This document shows positions 22,744 through 33,182 of a DNA stretch of 64,000 nucleotides, one piece after another; the stretch's first letter is position 1, and every line of letters begins with the position of its first letter. The DNA lies in assembly GCA_963691655.1 (NCBI GenBank), contig OY829327.1, forward strand, positions 65,546,079 to 65,610,078. The letters run 5' to 3'. The notes beneath the pieces are model-generated. The model was given only the letters and a program-made list of their open reading frames with translations, was not told the DNA's origin and ran no database searches. A program made the position numbers and the translations under genes. The stretch comes from Toxonevra muliebris (lineage: Eukaryota > Arthropoda > Insecta > Diptera > Pallopteridae).

Positions 22744-23622
22744 AGTAAACTTGTTTCAAAGCGATCTCCAACTCTTGCAGTATGCTGTCGTAGTAGCTTA
22801 GTCGCATATTCGTCTTCTTTCGACAACATTAATGTCCTCTGGGATCGAACATCCAGATTATCTAAACAAATGTAGTTCTTGACAATTTGTAGTAGCTCGG
22901 TGTTGACAGAAACGTCACGATCGAAAACATGAAATGCGTTATATCCTATTACATCGTGTCGTTTTGCTAGCATTCCCTTAATCGTCCAGCCAAGACGTGT
23001 TTTTTTAGCCACGGGTTTTCGCTCAACACTTTTTCTAGATAGTAAGCTCAGTCCAAGCCCACTATTGTTCAAGCATATAAGAAGTTTAGGCATAGCATTG
23101 ACGTATGAAGATAAGGCTATTCCTCTAAGGTTCCGATTGTAGCTTCGCGGCATCTAATGTTTGTGGAGGGAAATTAAGCCCCTTTACAGTATGTACATCC
23201 TTCAATGAAAAAAGTTTGGTGCCACCAGCCGCAGATTTTTTGAGATCCATCTGATCAAATCCATCTTCATAGCGATGTGTATTCGCTGTGTATCGTAAGT
23301 ACAAAGGCTGTGGCACACCGTTCATATTAAGTTTCCTCTGCAGCTCGGCATCCATCAACGTGAGCGATGAGCCATCATCAAAGAAAGCAAATGTAGTTAG
23401 TTGCATTCCGTTACCATATAGTGCGACCGGTAAAACCCGAAACAAAATTGAGTCCATATCTTTACCGTATGTGTTACAAGTTATACCTAATGAGGGGTTA
23501 GATGCCGTCGTGGTTTCCTTATGCATCAGTGGATGGTGTAGCTGCTGGCAGCCACCAACATTGCAAATAACGGTAGATGTGCATTGAATTGGATAATGCG
23601 CCTTCAGGCATATACGGCACAA
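22707..23622 (-). pseudogene. BEL/Pao zinc knuckles and aspartic protease
   Basis: A Cys/His cluster starts CRICLKAHYPIQC and continues CNVGGCQQLHHPLMH. The protease follows with TFAFFDDGSSLTLMD near 23370, the DDGSS form of the BEL active site. After a frame change near 23140, GLGLSLLSRKSVERKPV and TRLGWTIKGML lead into the RT. Confidence 0.85.
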
Positions 23623-23640
23623 CTTGTAAGTCCGAACCAG

Positions 23641-25283
23641 CTACCATTTCCTAGCTCTACCTGCGTCTTTAAAGTGCTTGCAATCAGCAAAGTAGCGCAC
23701 ACTTGTAGTGGCAGGTGCGCCGGTGAATGCATGTGCATTTATCACACTACGTCTTTGAACTGGTGTTTGAACCTGTTTCGTAGAAGCAGGAGGAACGATG
23801 ACATTGTTGACACTTTGCGCAAGTTGAAACAACCAGTTGCTGAAATTCTCCAGATTGCACGATGACAAATAATAACTTGTGCATTCCCCAAACTGGGTAG
23901 TTTTGCAACCAACACTTGGTCCAGTTTGGGGTTTATAAAGATGATCAAGAAGACCTGACGCCTTCATTGTTGCGCAAGCATTTTGCACCTCCACAGAAAA
24001 GTCCACCAAAGACTCCAAACGATTATCTTTTATTATAGGAATGTCCTGTATACGTCTTTAAATCACACCAATGATAAGCTCTGGGCGGCCAAACTCATTT
24101 TTAGAGTGGCTAATATCTGTTGCTTGCAGGACTAGTGCAATAATAAAATAAATTTCTGACAGATTTGTGGGCTGAACCTATTAATGCGTGACGTAGCCGG
24201 TCTAAATTTTCTCCATTAAATTGCGATAAAAAAGGGCCATTCATTAGGGGTTCCATTAAATTTAGGGGATTCCTTTGTGATACTGTTGCGAGCAGCTAAT
24301 TGAGCGCGAGTCAAGTTATGATTTTCTGTAACACGATTGGAAACTTGAACATCGGTAGAGTATGTGTGAATTGCGCCAAAGGATCCTGGTAGCCATTGTG
24401 GGTTAGTGATTAGATTGGACATTGCGTTAATTTGCAGTTCCAAGGCGACGAGCTTATCCATTACCAAATTTAGCAATGGTTGACCAGACTGGTTTTCTGC
24501 AGTTACACGAGTTAAGTTTGGCTCAAATTGCGGTGGCGTATTAAGGAAGTCAGTATTAATATTTACCTTTTTCGTTTGTAGTTTAGAGTGCTCATTGCTG
24601 TTTTCTGCTTTATACGTAAAGCTTCTACGAGGTACCTGCAACCAATCTTTCAACTTTACGCTGTCGATGTCGTCGTCCGACTCACAACTTTCATCTTCGA
24701 GCTTATCGAGCCGTTTTTGGAGTAACACTTTCTTTTGGTTTAATATTTCATGTTGTTCCTCTAGCAATTTCAACTGATAACGATACGCGCTATTGGATAA
24801 GTTGGAGTCTGCTGACGACACATTTCTTTTTGTTGGTGGTGTAAATTCATGATGATCAAACTGAACATCGGTTATTGTACCAATTCTTATTGATTCGTTG
24901 TCTCAGTTAACGGTAACCTCTTTGCTACAGTTTTTAGACTTCGCTGCTGGGGTAGCAGCACTAGCTACGTTACCTTCAACGCTAGCAGAAACAGAAGTAC
25001 AGTTGTGTATGCGATCAAGAAGCCCAACTGCTTCAGAACTCTTTCCTGTTAGTGTTGTAGCTGTAGCGTCGATTTCTGGTCTTTGCGATTCAATTAATGT
25101 GCTGGACAGAAGAGCAGTGCAAGTTGCACAGCGCCAGTCAAGGTGTTCTATGGCAGCGGTGACTCCAACGCAACTAAAGTGGTACCATCCATCACAATTG
25201 TCGCAACAAACCATGCGAATATTGTCGACATCGTTGCATGATAGGCAACTGAACGTTTTCGCGGCTTCTTGGCTTTTATTCAT
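23641..25283 (-). pseudogene. BEL/Pao gag with N-terminal PHD-like finger
   Basis: The start at 25283 gives MNKSQEAAKTFSCLSC, then MVCCDNCDGWYHFSCVGV and WRCATC, a PHD-like finger seen in several BEL gag proteins. A stop near 24903 and a frame change precede a coiled coil (YRYQLKLLEEQHEILNQKK). The gag core signature ITKESPKFNGTPNEWPFF follows near 24250. The segment 24020-24215 is frame-broken. Further gag (VEVQNACATMKASGLLDHL) runs to 23641. Confidence 0.82.
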
Positions 25284-25329
25284 AATGTTGAGAAACTAAT
25301 GTAAAATTAAGACTCCGTAAAGAAAACGA

Positions 25330-25502
25330 AGAATTTTTAAAGATGTTAACTTATTTTACAGCTGAAATGCGAGTGAAACAAATGAAGTTTTCGGCAACTT
25401 ATTTATTGGAAGTTTAAAAATTCCTAGAACAATATTTAATATGCATTAAATGTAATTAGATAAATTAAATGCATTAAATGTAATTAGAAGAATTTTTAAA
25501 GA
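25330..25502 (-). repeat. Tandem duplication across the BEL LTR/leader junction
   Basis: A unit of about 157 bp starting GAAGAATTTTTAAAGATGTTAAC at 25330 (first 20 bases GAAGAATTTTTAAAGATGTT) is repeated at 25487. It contains the inner end of the 5' LTR plus adjoining leader. The 5' LTR therefore looks 444 bp long, while the 3' LTR is 278 bp. Confidence 0.85.
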
Positions 25503-25787
25503 TGTTAACTTATTTTACAGATGAAATGCGGTAGAGTGAAACAAATGAAGTTTTCGGCAACTTATTTATTGGAAGTTTAAAAATTCCTAGAACAATGTTA
25601 AATATGCATTAAATGTAATTAGATAAATTAATAATTCAGAAATAAATTTTACTGTTGTTCGAACTTCGGTCAATTCTGCAAACCACCTTCTCTCTTCAAT
25701 GACATGTCTAAAAGTATTTTAGAAATATTCTATGTTTTTCATATACCGGTATCAGTGCTACCACACTTTGCCGATTCTTTCCTAACG
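25503..25787 (-). repeat. BEL/Pao 5' LTR
   Basis: Homologous to 19531-19808 throughout. It contains an extra piece, GAAATAAATTTTACTGTTG (near 25639), and lacks the GTGCAAGCACACTTAATAG segment of the other LTR. The outer end reads CCTAACG, where the other LTR has CTTAACA. Confidence 0.82.
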
Positions 25788-25849
25788 GTGACATTCTGGC
25801 CCATAATGCAAATCAAAACAAATCCAAGTCGAGAAAACACGTTAGTAAG

Positions 25850-26220
25850 TCCCGGTTTTCTCAGGCAAATTTTACTCTACTAACTTTTATTTGTTTCCTT
25901 TTGATCTCGGCGTACGAGTTTCTGCAAAAATAGAAATAAAAGGGAAGAAACGAGTGGGAATAACTATATCTTCTCGTGTCCATTCAAAAGATATATTTTA
26001 TAGATTGCAGAGCGTTTGGAATAATATTAATTTTTGTTCTCCAAATTCATCGAATGCGACAAAAACGAAATGCCAAAAAAATTTGTCTCAACGAAGAAAG
26101 TAAAGCAGAATTTGCGAGTAAGAAAAATTCTACTCGAAAAATTTTATTTTTCTTCCCTTTCCTTTCTCGCCTACAAAGTTGAGAGTTTGTAAACAAAAAT
26201 TTGCCTGTGGAAACCGGGAT
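25850..26220. mobile_element. Fold-back MITE of about 370 bp
   Basis: The left end CCCGGTTTTCTCAGGCAAAT and the inverse of the right end (CCCGGTTTCCACAGGCAAAT) match. Further internal inverse matches such as TTCTTCCCTTTTATTTC make it nearly palindromic. No clear target duplication was identified. There is no coding capacity. Confidence 0.65.
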
Positions 26221-26822
26221 TAAGAAACCCGCCCGACGCAATTCTGTGCCATTCATGAAATTTGGCACGTTTTAATTTTGAAAGTGGTTATCCGCCTGAT
26301 AGTTTTCCATTAGGGATGTGCAATTGGATGAAAAATTGATTTTCGACTTTTGGATTAATTAGAAATTCAAAGTCGATCAATCGACTTTTTAAGTCCATGA
26401 AAATCGATTAATCGACTTTTTTCGAATTTTTGTTGCATGGAATAAAAAAAAAACGAAACAAAAGAATTTTAATATGAGTTACTTATGTATGAATGTATTT
26501 TTATTTACAATTTTTTTTTTTTTGTTATTGAACGGAATATAAAATAAGTAATTTAAAGTAAAAAATTTGTTTTTAATGGCATAAAGTTTATATAACATTA
26601 CCGCAACCAGACATTTGTTTATATATAGTATGACTACGGGTTTTTTACATAAACTCGTAGAAAATAGATATTTATCTGGTACCATATTCATAATAAAATA
26701 TAAAAATGGAGAAGATCGGATAAGTTCCACGCCCATTTCCCATGTAATCTATTCTCGAAATGCATATATCATGTAAAATATCATAGATAGAAAGCTAAAA
26801 TTTGGTGAGCAGATATATTTAC

Positions 26823-27198
26823 GGTTGGTGCCAAACGGTAGCAAAGTACTATGGTAGAAGGTGGTGTACAATTTTTTCCGTTTGGTCAGAAAAATCTCCG
26901 TTTTTGCTGTGCCAAACGGTATCAAAGTACTCGCTTAAATTTTGACAGCAATGGTTTGCCAGCCAACGAAGGAAAATTACATATAAAATTTACTTAACTA
27001 AAAAATAATTGAAAAAAGCCTATAAATGCAATATTTCTAAAATGTATGGCTATAGTATATTTTTATTAGAAGCAGAATCAATAAAAGAATGGATTTTCAT
27101 GTAGCCCCTTGGGCTCCATAAATTTTTGACAATCATATTCACCTCAAATGTCAAAAATTTACGCACTCGAGTACTTTGATACCATTTGGCACAGGCTC
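26823..27198. mobile_element. 376-bp MITE with TTAC duplication
   Basis: This piece is absent from the related copy at 46449-47164, which gives a clean empty site. The ends are inverse: GTGCCAAACGGTAGCAAAG on the left, and GTGCCAAATGGTATCAAAG read inversely on the right. TTAC lies at 26819-26822 and 27199-27202. A third copy of the same motif sits at 26909-26930. The superfamily is not recognised. Confidence 0.75.
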
Positions 27199-27620
27199 TT
27201 ACTCGATAATTTTTACTATAACGCAAATAGAGAAAATCAGTCAACTTCCACTTCTACTCTTCAAATATAGTTTTGATTTGGATATATATATGTATATAGA
27301 CTAATATGTATATATATAGATATATGTATATATCATGAGGTCCCAAGGGCGAGATTTTAGGGGTTACAACTCCCCGACGCCCCCCTCCCCCTTCTCTTCT
27401 GTTCCGTTTTGTAGTCTTTTTACTTATTCCGGCGGTAATATTTCACATTTATTATTCGTCTTCATATGTGAACTTTGTGCGAGTGAATGGGATAGCCTAA
27501 GGATGTGTGAAGCTTAATAACACTGGAATACAAAATTTCACTTTAAAAATATAACATGAACCAAAGTATGTTTTCTAAACTAAATCGGGAACGCTGAACC
27601 CCAAAATCATATTCATTTTC

Positions 27621-28494
27621 GATGTGTAAACATTTTAGCGTACGGTATGAGCAAAATTTCAAATGTGTAAAATGTAAGAATAACTGTAACGTAAGATGTA
27701 AGATAACTGTAACTTCCAGTTCCCTTCTCGCTCACACTACTGCGCGGCATGACTGTGCTACTCTAAACAACAAAGAGAAAAGAAGAAGAGAGAGAGAAAT
27801 TAAAATACGAGCAGAGTTTATTTGTTTATGCTTCGATCAATTTACTCACACATATATGTACATACGAAAACAAAATGTGTGTGTACATTTATTCCTGGCA
27901 GAATTATTTGTTGGTGTCAAACGTATGAAGATCGTCTATAACATACAAGCAGAGAAGTCGCCGTAGCAAACACAGGCGTTTGATAAGTTTTGCATTCGGT
28001 TAGTTAGATTGGATTCAAATTAAATATTTTTTAAAATATAAAAACAATACAAAAGGATAAGTAGAAGAATCTAGGTTTCAATAAATGTATAAACAAAAAG
28101 TAGAGAAAATGATAGCAAACCACGGCGTTATACAAATTTTTGCTTTGTACATTAAACTTAGAGAGACAACAAATTTTTTTTATATACAATATGTAAAGAG
28201 TAAAAATGTTAAACAGAAAAAATCAAACTTATTTATTATAAAATCATTTGTTTATTTTAATAAAAATACATTGTTTCTTATGCAGTTAAGGCAAATCTCT
28301 TTGCGGTGCATTTAAAAAGTAGTGGGGTGACTGATCACCCATTGCCTTTCTAAGGTAAAATGCGGAAAGCACTAATGTAAAATTTTCACCTCTAATAAAA
28401 TTTCAAATCGACAGGAAGAAAAACCTAAAGCGCGGAAAAAAGATGCAATTGCAGCTGCGTATATGCGAGCATATCATGCCCGATGCATTGAGTA
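27621..28494 (+). repeat. Repeat A (direct)
   Basis: It starts GATGTGTAAACATTTTAGC and ends CGATGCATTGAGTAAAA. It is the inverse of 28858-29785 and related to 59431-60258. The Cys-rich ORF at 27622-27966 is shared in part by the 60 kb copy but lacks an obvious domain. A single TA at 28373-28374 is the empty site for the hairpin MITE found in the other two copies. Confidence 0.85.
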
Positions 28495-28506
28495 AAAAAA
28501 AAAAAA

Positions 28507-28855
28507 ATGGATGTGTGCAAGGCACGCAAGATATTTGATGTGTAAACAGTTAAGCTAACTGAATGTCATATACATAAGCTCACATATGTATAGCCATATA
28601 TAGGGATTTAATGTATAATTTATATGCTTAGGTAATTCAAATTAAAACAATTATTTTATAAACTTAAAAACTTATTAGATATCATTATCTTTTATATATA
28701 TAATAACCCAATTCACCATAAATTGCAAATGGTCTTACATCATTGCAAATGCAAATTTTTATTCTATATCACATATATTTGTTGTTGTGATAGCATAAAT
28801 ATTTTGCAATTGCACCAAATCGTGAATAGGGCTGATATGTTGTAGTTGCATTATT
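28507..28855 (+). repeat. Repeat B (direct)
   Basis: It starts ATGGATGTGTGCAAGGCACG and continues TTGATGTGTAAACAGTTAAG. It is the inverse of 29786-30134. GATGTGTAAACA is also the start of repeat A, so the two units share an end motif. Confidence 0.82.
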
Positions 28856-28857
28856 TT

Positions 28858-29785
28858 TCTTTTACTCAATGCATCGGGATCTATATGCTCGCATATACGC
28901 AGCTGCAATCGCATTCTTTTTTTCGCGCTTTAAGTTTTTCTTCCTGTCGATTTGAAATTTTATTAGATGTGAAAATTTTACATAACGTCGCCTGAGAATT
29001 GATTTGGCGTATAGGTATATGAATTTGTACACACATACGTCAAATCAATCCTCAGGCGACGATAAGTGCTTTCCACATTTAACCTTAGGAAGGCAACAGG
29101 GATGACTAGTCACCCCACTACTTTTTAAAAGCACCGCAAAGAGAGTTGTCTTAACTGCATTTAATAAAAATAAAAAAGAATGTATTTTTATTGAAGTAAA
29201 TAAGTGATTTTATAATAAATAAGTCTGATTTTTTCTGTTTGACATATTTGCTATTTACATAGATAAAAAAAAGTGTTGTCTTTTCGTGATTTGCTATCAT
29301 TATCCCTACGTTTTGTTTATACATTTATTGAAACCTAGATTCCTTATTACTTATCATTTTGCATTGTTTTTGTATTTTAAAAAATATTTAATTTTAATGC
29401 AATCTAACTAACCGAATGCAAAACCTATTAAACGCCTGTGTTTGCTACGGCGATTTCTCTGCTTGTATGGTATAGTCGATCTCCATACGTTTAACACCAA
29501 CAAATAATTCTGCCACGAATAAATGTACACACACATTTTGTTTTCGTATGCACATATATGTGAGAGTAAATTGATCGAAACATAAACAAACAAACTCCGC
29601 TCGTATTTTAATTTCTCCCTCTCTTCTTCTCTTTGTTGTTTAGAGTAGCACAGTCATGCCGCGCATTAGTGTGAGCGAGAAGGGAACTGGACGTTACAGT
29701 TATCTTACATCTTACGATACAGTTATTGTTACATTTTACACATTTGAAATTTTGCCCATACCGTGAGCTAAAATGTTTACACATC
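28858..29785 (-). repeat. Repeat A' (inverse of A, with hairpin MITE)
   Basis: Inverse copy of 27621-28494 with many small differences and with a 78-bp insertion at 28985-29062. It ends AAAATGTTTACACATC. Confidence 0.85.
28985..29062. mobile_element. 78-bp hairpin MITE, copy 1
   Basis: The arms CGTCGCCTGAGAATTGATTT and its inverse form an almost complete hairpin. TA lies on both sides (28983-28984 and 29063-29064). The matching repeat A has only one TA, so this is a real insertion. Length and TA duplication fit a Tc1/mariner-type MITE. Confidence 0.85.
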
Positions 29786-30134
29786 AATAATGCAACTACA
29801 ACATATCAGTCCTATTTACGATTTGGTGCAAATGCAAAATATTTCTGCTATCACAACAAATATATGCGATATGGAACAAAAATTTGCATTTGCAATGATG
29901 CAAGACCATTTGCGATTTATAGTAAATTGGGCTATTATATATAAAAGATAATGATATCTAAATTTATTTATTTGTTTATAAAAGAATTGTTTTAATTTGA
30001 ATTATCTACCTAAGCATATAGATTATACATCAAATCCCTATATATACCTATGCATATGTGAGCTTATGTATATGGCATTCATATGGCTTAACTGTTTACA
30101 CATCAAATATCTTGCGTGCGTTGCACGCATCTAT
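29786..30134 (-). repeat. Repeat B' (inverse of B)
   Basis: Inverse copy of 28507-28855, ending TTGCGTGCGTTGCACGCATC. With A, B and A' it makes an array of order A, B, inverse A, inverse B. Confidence 0.82.
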
Positions 30135-30552
30135 TGTTTTTTTCTATGGGTAAGTTTTCGGGATATGACAAAATAACTGTTTTTCAGGTTACAGTTTTAC
30201 TTATAGGCTGATATCTATTTACCTATAGTATCGACCGATCCAAGTTGTATATCATAGGAATTATAATTATATTACGCGTCTCATGCTGCTATGTTTATAA
30301 ATGACTGAGATATAGATGTTGAAAGTTCAATTTTGGTGTGATTTTTGAGAAATTTTTACACAGGTCGTGGACTAAGTTTTCTTTCTCACAAAAAAGTTTA
30401 AAAAAAGTTTAAAGTTTTATTTTTTTAATCGATAGACCATTTTATTACAAAAATTTTAAGCATAAAACGATAGCAAACGGATCAAAAATGAAAGTAATCA
30501 AGGATTGAGTAAAAATAAAATATTCTCGTAAACTCGAAATTTTTCTCAAAAT
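30135..30552. other. AT-rich stretch, nothing recognised
   Basis: No gene or terminal repeat was recognised between the repeat array and the degenerate gene. Confidence 0.5.
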
Positions 30553-31160
30553 TCATTTTGCTGTAGAAAATGATGAGCTACCACTTGAACTTTTGCAATT
30601 TTTCTCTGCCGGGTCTTCCCTTTCTTTCGATTTCAGCCATATCTTGGTGGAACCGTTCGCCCTGCTTGTCACCCAGATTTGATGGAAAGAAGTCGAAATG
30701 GCTGAATAAAAATTGCATCTTGGGAGGCATATTCGCACCTGAATTTTCGGAATTAAATTTGTTTATAATTGAATAATTCAATAAGGAATCAACTTTCAAT
30801 TCACCGTAAATTAAACTTACCAATATCATTGTATTTTTCCAGCATTACGTCGATGAGTTGGGCATGATTGTCACTTTTATAATTTCTCAAAAATTTTTGA
30901 ACAACATTCGCAAATGCTTCTCATGCTTCTCGTTTTGACTCACTCAAACATTCAGTAATCCTGCATCGTCGAACAATTTGCGGATTTGAGGTTCAACGAA
31001 TACGTCCGCTTTGATTTTTTGTAATGCAATTTCGAAAACTCTCTTTGTAATGATTTCATTGCGCTAGTGTTATTTTTCAACGCTCTAACGAAATTCTTCA
31101 TGAGACCAAACATAATGTGGATGGGCGAAAGAATGATTTGGTTTTTATCGACCAGTGCAT
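30553..31160 (-). pseudogene. Degenerate gene with GERFHQD motif and a possible intron
   Basis: The minus strand reads SPIHIMFGLMKNFVRAL, then KADVFVEPQIRKLFDDAG after a frameshift. HAQLIDVMLEKYNDIG follows. A GT-AG intron seems likely next, from donor GGTAAGTTTAA near 30820 to acceptor AAAATTCAG near 30741. The next exon gives NMPPKMQFLFSHFDFFPSNL and GDKQGERFHQDMAEIE. I recognise this as a family greatly expanded in arthropod genomes in repeat-associated copies, whose function I do not know. The frameshifts and an in-frame stop (near 30960) make this copy a pseudogene. Confidence 0.65.
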
Positions 31161-31716
31161 GGTTAATAATATTGTGGCATCCGAAATATGTTGGTTAGGA
31201 TTTTATAGTTTATATTCGGTCAAATTCATAAGGAATCCCAATTAAGTAAATGTATTCATGTGTATAGGTATATTAGTGTAAAGAAATGGCTGTAATGTTA
31301 TGTATGTAGTTTTAGATACAAAACTGTTTTTGATTTCTTGTGGCGTTTATTTTAAATGTCATTAAATATAAATACCGATAATGATACGCATACACATATG
31401 CATGTATCGTGCATGTAATATGTGTGTAGTTATAATATGTTTTCTAAATTACTTTGATTCATTCATATCTACATACATATAGAATGTATGTGCGTATACC
31501 TTTATTACCATATACTTTTAATAGAAAACCACTTTTACCGCATGATTGCCATCATTGTGGACATGTCAGAAATGTCACATTTTACGATTCATTGACATAT
31601 GAAAAATGAATATTAAAAAATTTATACCAAAGTGCCAATCAATCAATTTATTTTTACATGACAATAATATTCTTCTTTTTTCCACCGCTTTCACCTCTAT
31701 ACATACATACATATGT
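31161..31716. other. Non-coding AT-rich stretch with TACATA-type microsatellites
   Basis: Short CATATG/TACATA-rich tracts (31380-31500 and 31700-31720). No gene was recognised. Confidence 0.5.
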
Positions 31717-31724
31717 ATATATAG

Positions 31725-32867
31725 TAATGTCCGAATATTCGGCTTCGGTTCTACGGCAATTCCGCCTAAAATTGCACCTTCGGCTTCGGCAAAAAATGGC
31801 TGAAGTTTTGGCCGAAGTATTTGCCGAAGCCGAAGATTATAAGCATTTTATTTTATAATAATTTTTACTATAGTTTGGCAGTAAAAATTTTTACAAATAA
31901 ATAAATGTGAAGTGGGTAAATAAAGTATTTATATTACAATTTCTATGTTATATTTTCTCCGTTTACTTGTTCCATTTTTACTTTTGAAGTAACAGATTTA
32001 CAACCGTACAAACAGTTATCAATGATTTTTTTTTAACGAACAACTTGCTGGAGCTAATACAATTAGAGGCAGCAGAAGCAGGCCAAATTTTTTTACTTTT
32101 TAAGGAAGACTTGAAGCGTATTGAAAAGAAGCGTGAATTGTTAGAGAATCCGACATTGTCCATTACTGGCGCTTCACTTTTTTTTTTTTTTGCTTTCAAG
32201 GAGGTCAAAAAAATTTAAAATTGTTTTGGCTAAAATCGAATATACTTATGTGTAAAGGGATTCTTTGAAATTCACAGTCGATTGAAAGTTTCAGATGTGT
32301 ATTTGCCGGCCCTGATACAGCAGACATGCATATTTGAACTTTGAAACTAGTTTTTCTCAGCATTTTTCGAAATGGCTGCAACGATATCTCTAAAACTAAT
32401 GAATTGATTGCGCTTAAATTTTCATCGTATCTTCAATTTATGCTTTTTACATTAAAATTTATCAATCCCAATTTTTGTTTAAATCAATCAAAAATTTGAG
32501 AACTAGAGAGTTAATTTTAGTTCCGGCTACTGGTCTATTTATTAATACGCTGCTTCAATCTTCGAATTTAGATAAGCAGAATCAGCCATCGGCCAACTTT
32601 TTTTTTGGCACAGGTTTCGTTGAACGACAGTCGTTCTACAAATATATAGTCGATGGAACTGTATATTTTGACGTAAACAAATTTTTAAATGATTTTTGAA
32701 ATAAATAATATATGTCAGCTCCTTCGACAGTGAACACTTATTTAGTGTTACTGGTCAGCTTTTTATTTGGAGTATCTGCTATTTATATCGTTCTGTATAT
32801 GTTTCCAAGGTTAGATGAATGGCCGAAGTTCGGCTTCGGCCGAAAAATCACCTTGGGTCGGACACTA
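31725..32867. mobile_element. hAT element with two small ORFs
   Basis: Termini are TAATGTCCGAATATTCGG and the inverse of GGGTCGGACACTA, both of YARNG form. The exact 8-bp duplication ATATATAG lies at 31717-31724 and 32868-32875. GGCTTCGGCCGAA-rich inverse motifs lie inside both ends (31739-31840 and 32820-32845). The interior has a broken helical stretch (LLELIQLEAAEAGQIFLLF near 32045-32100) and the two ORFs listed separately. Confidence 0.88.
32475..32699 (+). CDS. Unknown ORF, no ATG (exon or remnant)
   Basis: An open frame of 74 codons, ending FDVNKFLNDF and TGA. It reads ELILVPATGLFINTLLQSS, then FFFGTGFVERQSFYKYIVDG. The first codon is TTG and there is no in-frame ATG, so it may be the end of a longer exon or a decayed gene. 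It lies inside a hAT element, 12 bases before the next ORF. I do not recognise the protein. Confidence 0.35.
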   Translation: MFKSIKNLRTRELILVPATGLFINTLLQSSNLDKQNQPSANFFFGTGFVERQSFYKYIVDGTVYFDVNKFLNDF

Positions 32868-32897
32868 ATATATAGTACAGTCGTATATAAATGTTAG
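32712..32897 (+). CDS. Unknown small ORF with one membrane segment
   Basis: It starts with a true ATG and gives MSAPSTVNTYLVLLVSFLFG, then VSAIYIVLYMF, a single strong membrane helix at about residues 9-31. The last third overlaps the hAT terminus and runs past it, so the natural C terminus is doubtful. The product is not recognised. Confidence 0.35.
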   Translation: MSAPSTVNTYLVLLVSFLFGVSAIYIVLYMFPRLDEWPKFGFGRKITLGRTLIYSTVVYKC

Positions 32898-33101
32898 CGT
32901 GTATGCATGTGTGTTTGCTTATGTCACTCCCACACCGACAAAACGTGCCAACTGCCCGTATTGTAGACTACTAGACGGGCTACTTGCTGTTTACATTCTC
33001 ATGCCCATTTAAATAATAATGTTAGAATATTTCCGTGGAGATATTATTATAGCTTTCTCGCCGTTTTTCATAAATTAGAAATGAAGAAAAAAATACACAT
33101 A

Positions 33102-33179
33102 TCGTCGCCTGAGAATTGATTCTGCGTATAGGCATACGAATACTTATACACATACGCCAAATCGATTCTCAAGCGACGA
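33102..33179. mobile_element. 78-bp hairpin MITE, copy 2
   Basis: TA at 33100-33101 and 33180-33181 flanks a 78-bp hairpin starting TCGTCGCCTGAGAATTGATT. It differs from copy 1 at several arm and loop positions. Confidence 0.85.
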
Positions 33180-33182
33180 TAT

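Larger units (their letters stand above)
19531..25787 (-). mobile_element. BEL/Pao LTR retrotransposon, complete ends, decayed
   Basis: LTRs at 19531-19808 and about 25503-25787 flank a minus-strand gag-pro-RT-RNase H-integrase order. The 5-bp duplication GTGAC lies at 19526-19530 and 25788-25792. A polypurine tract (TAGGGGGAG) precedes the 3' LTR at 19809-19817. The DUF5641-type C terminus, the PHD-like N terminus and the YVDD motif are typical of the BEL group. Many stops and frameshifts are present. Confidence 0.93.

Noticed and set aside
27622..27966. Cys-rich plus-strand ORF shared with the copy at 60044-60265
   Set aside because: The similarity follows the DNA repeat, not a protein family. 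The reading frame diverges after about 60 codons in the other copy, and no known domain is visible.
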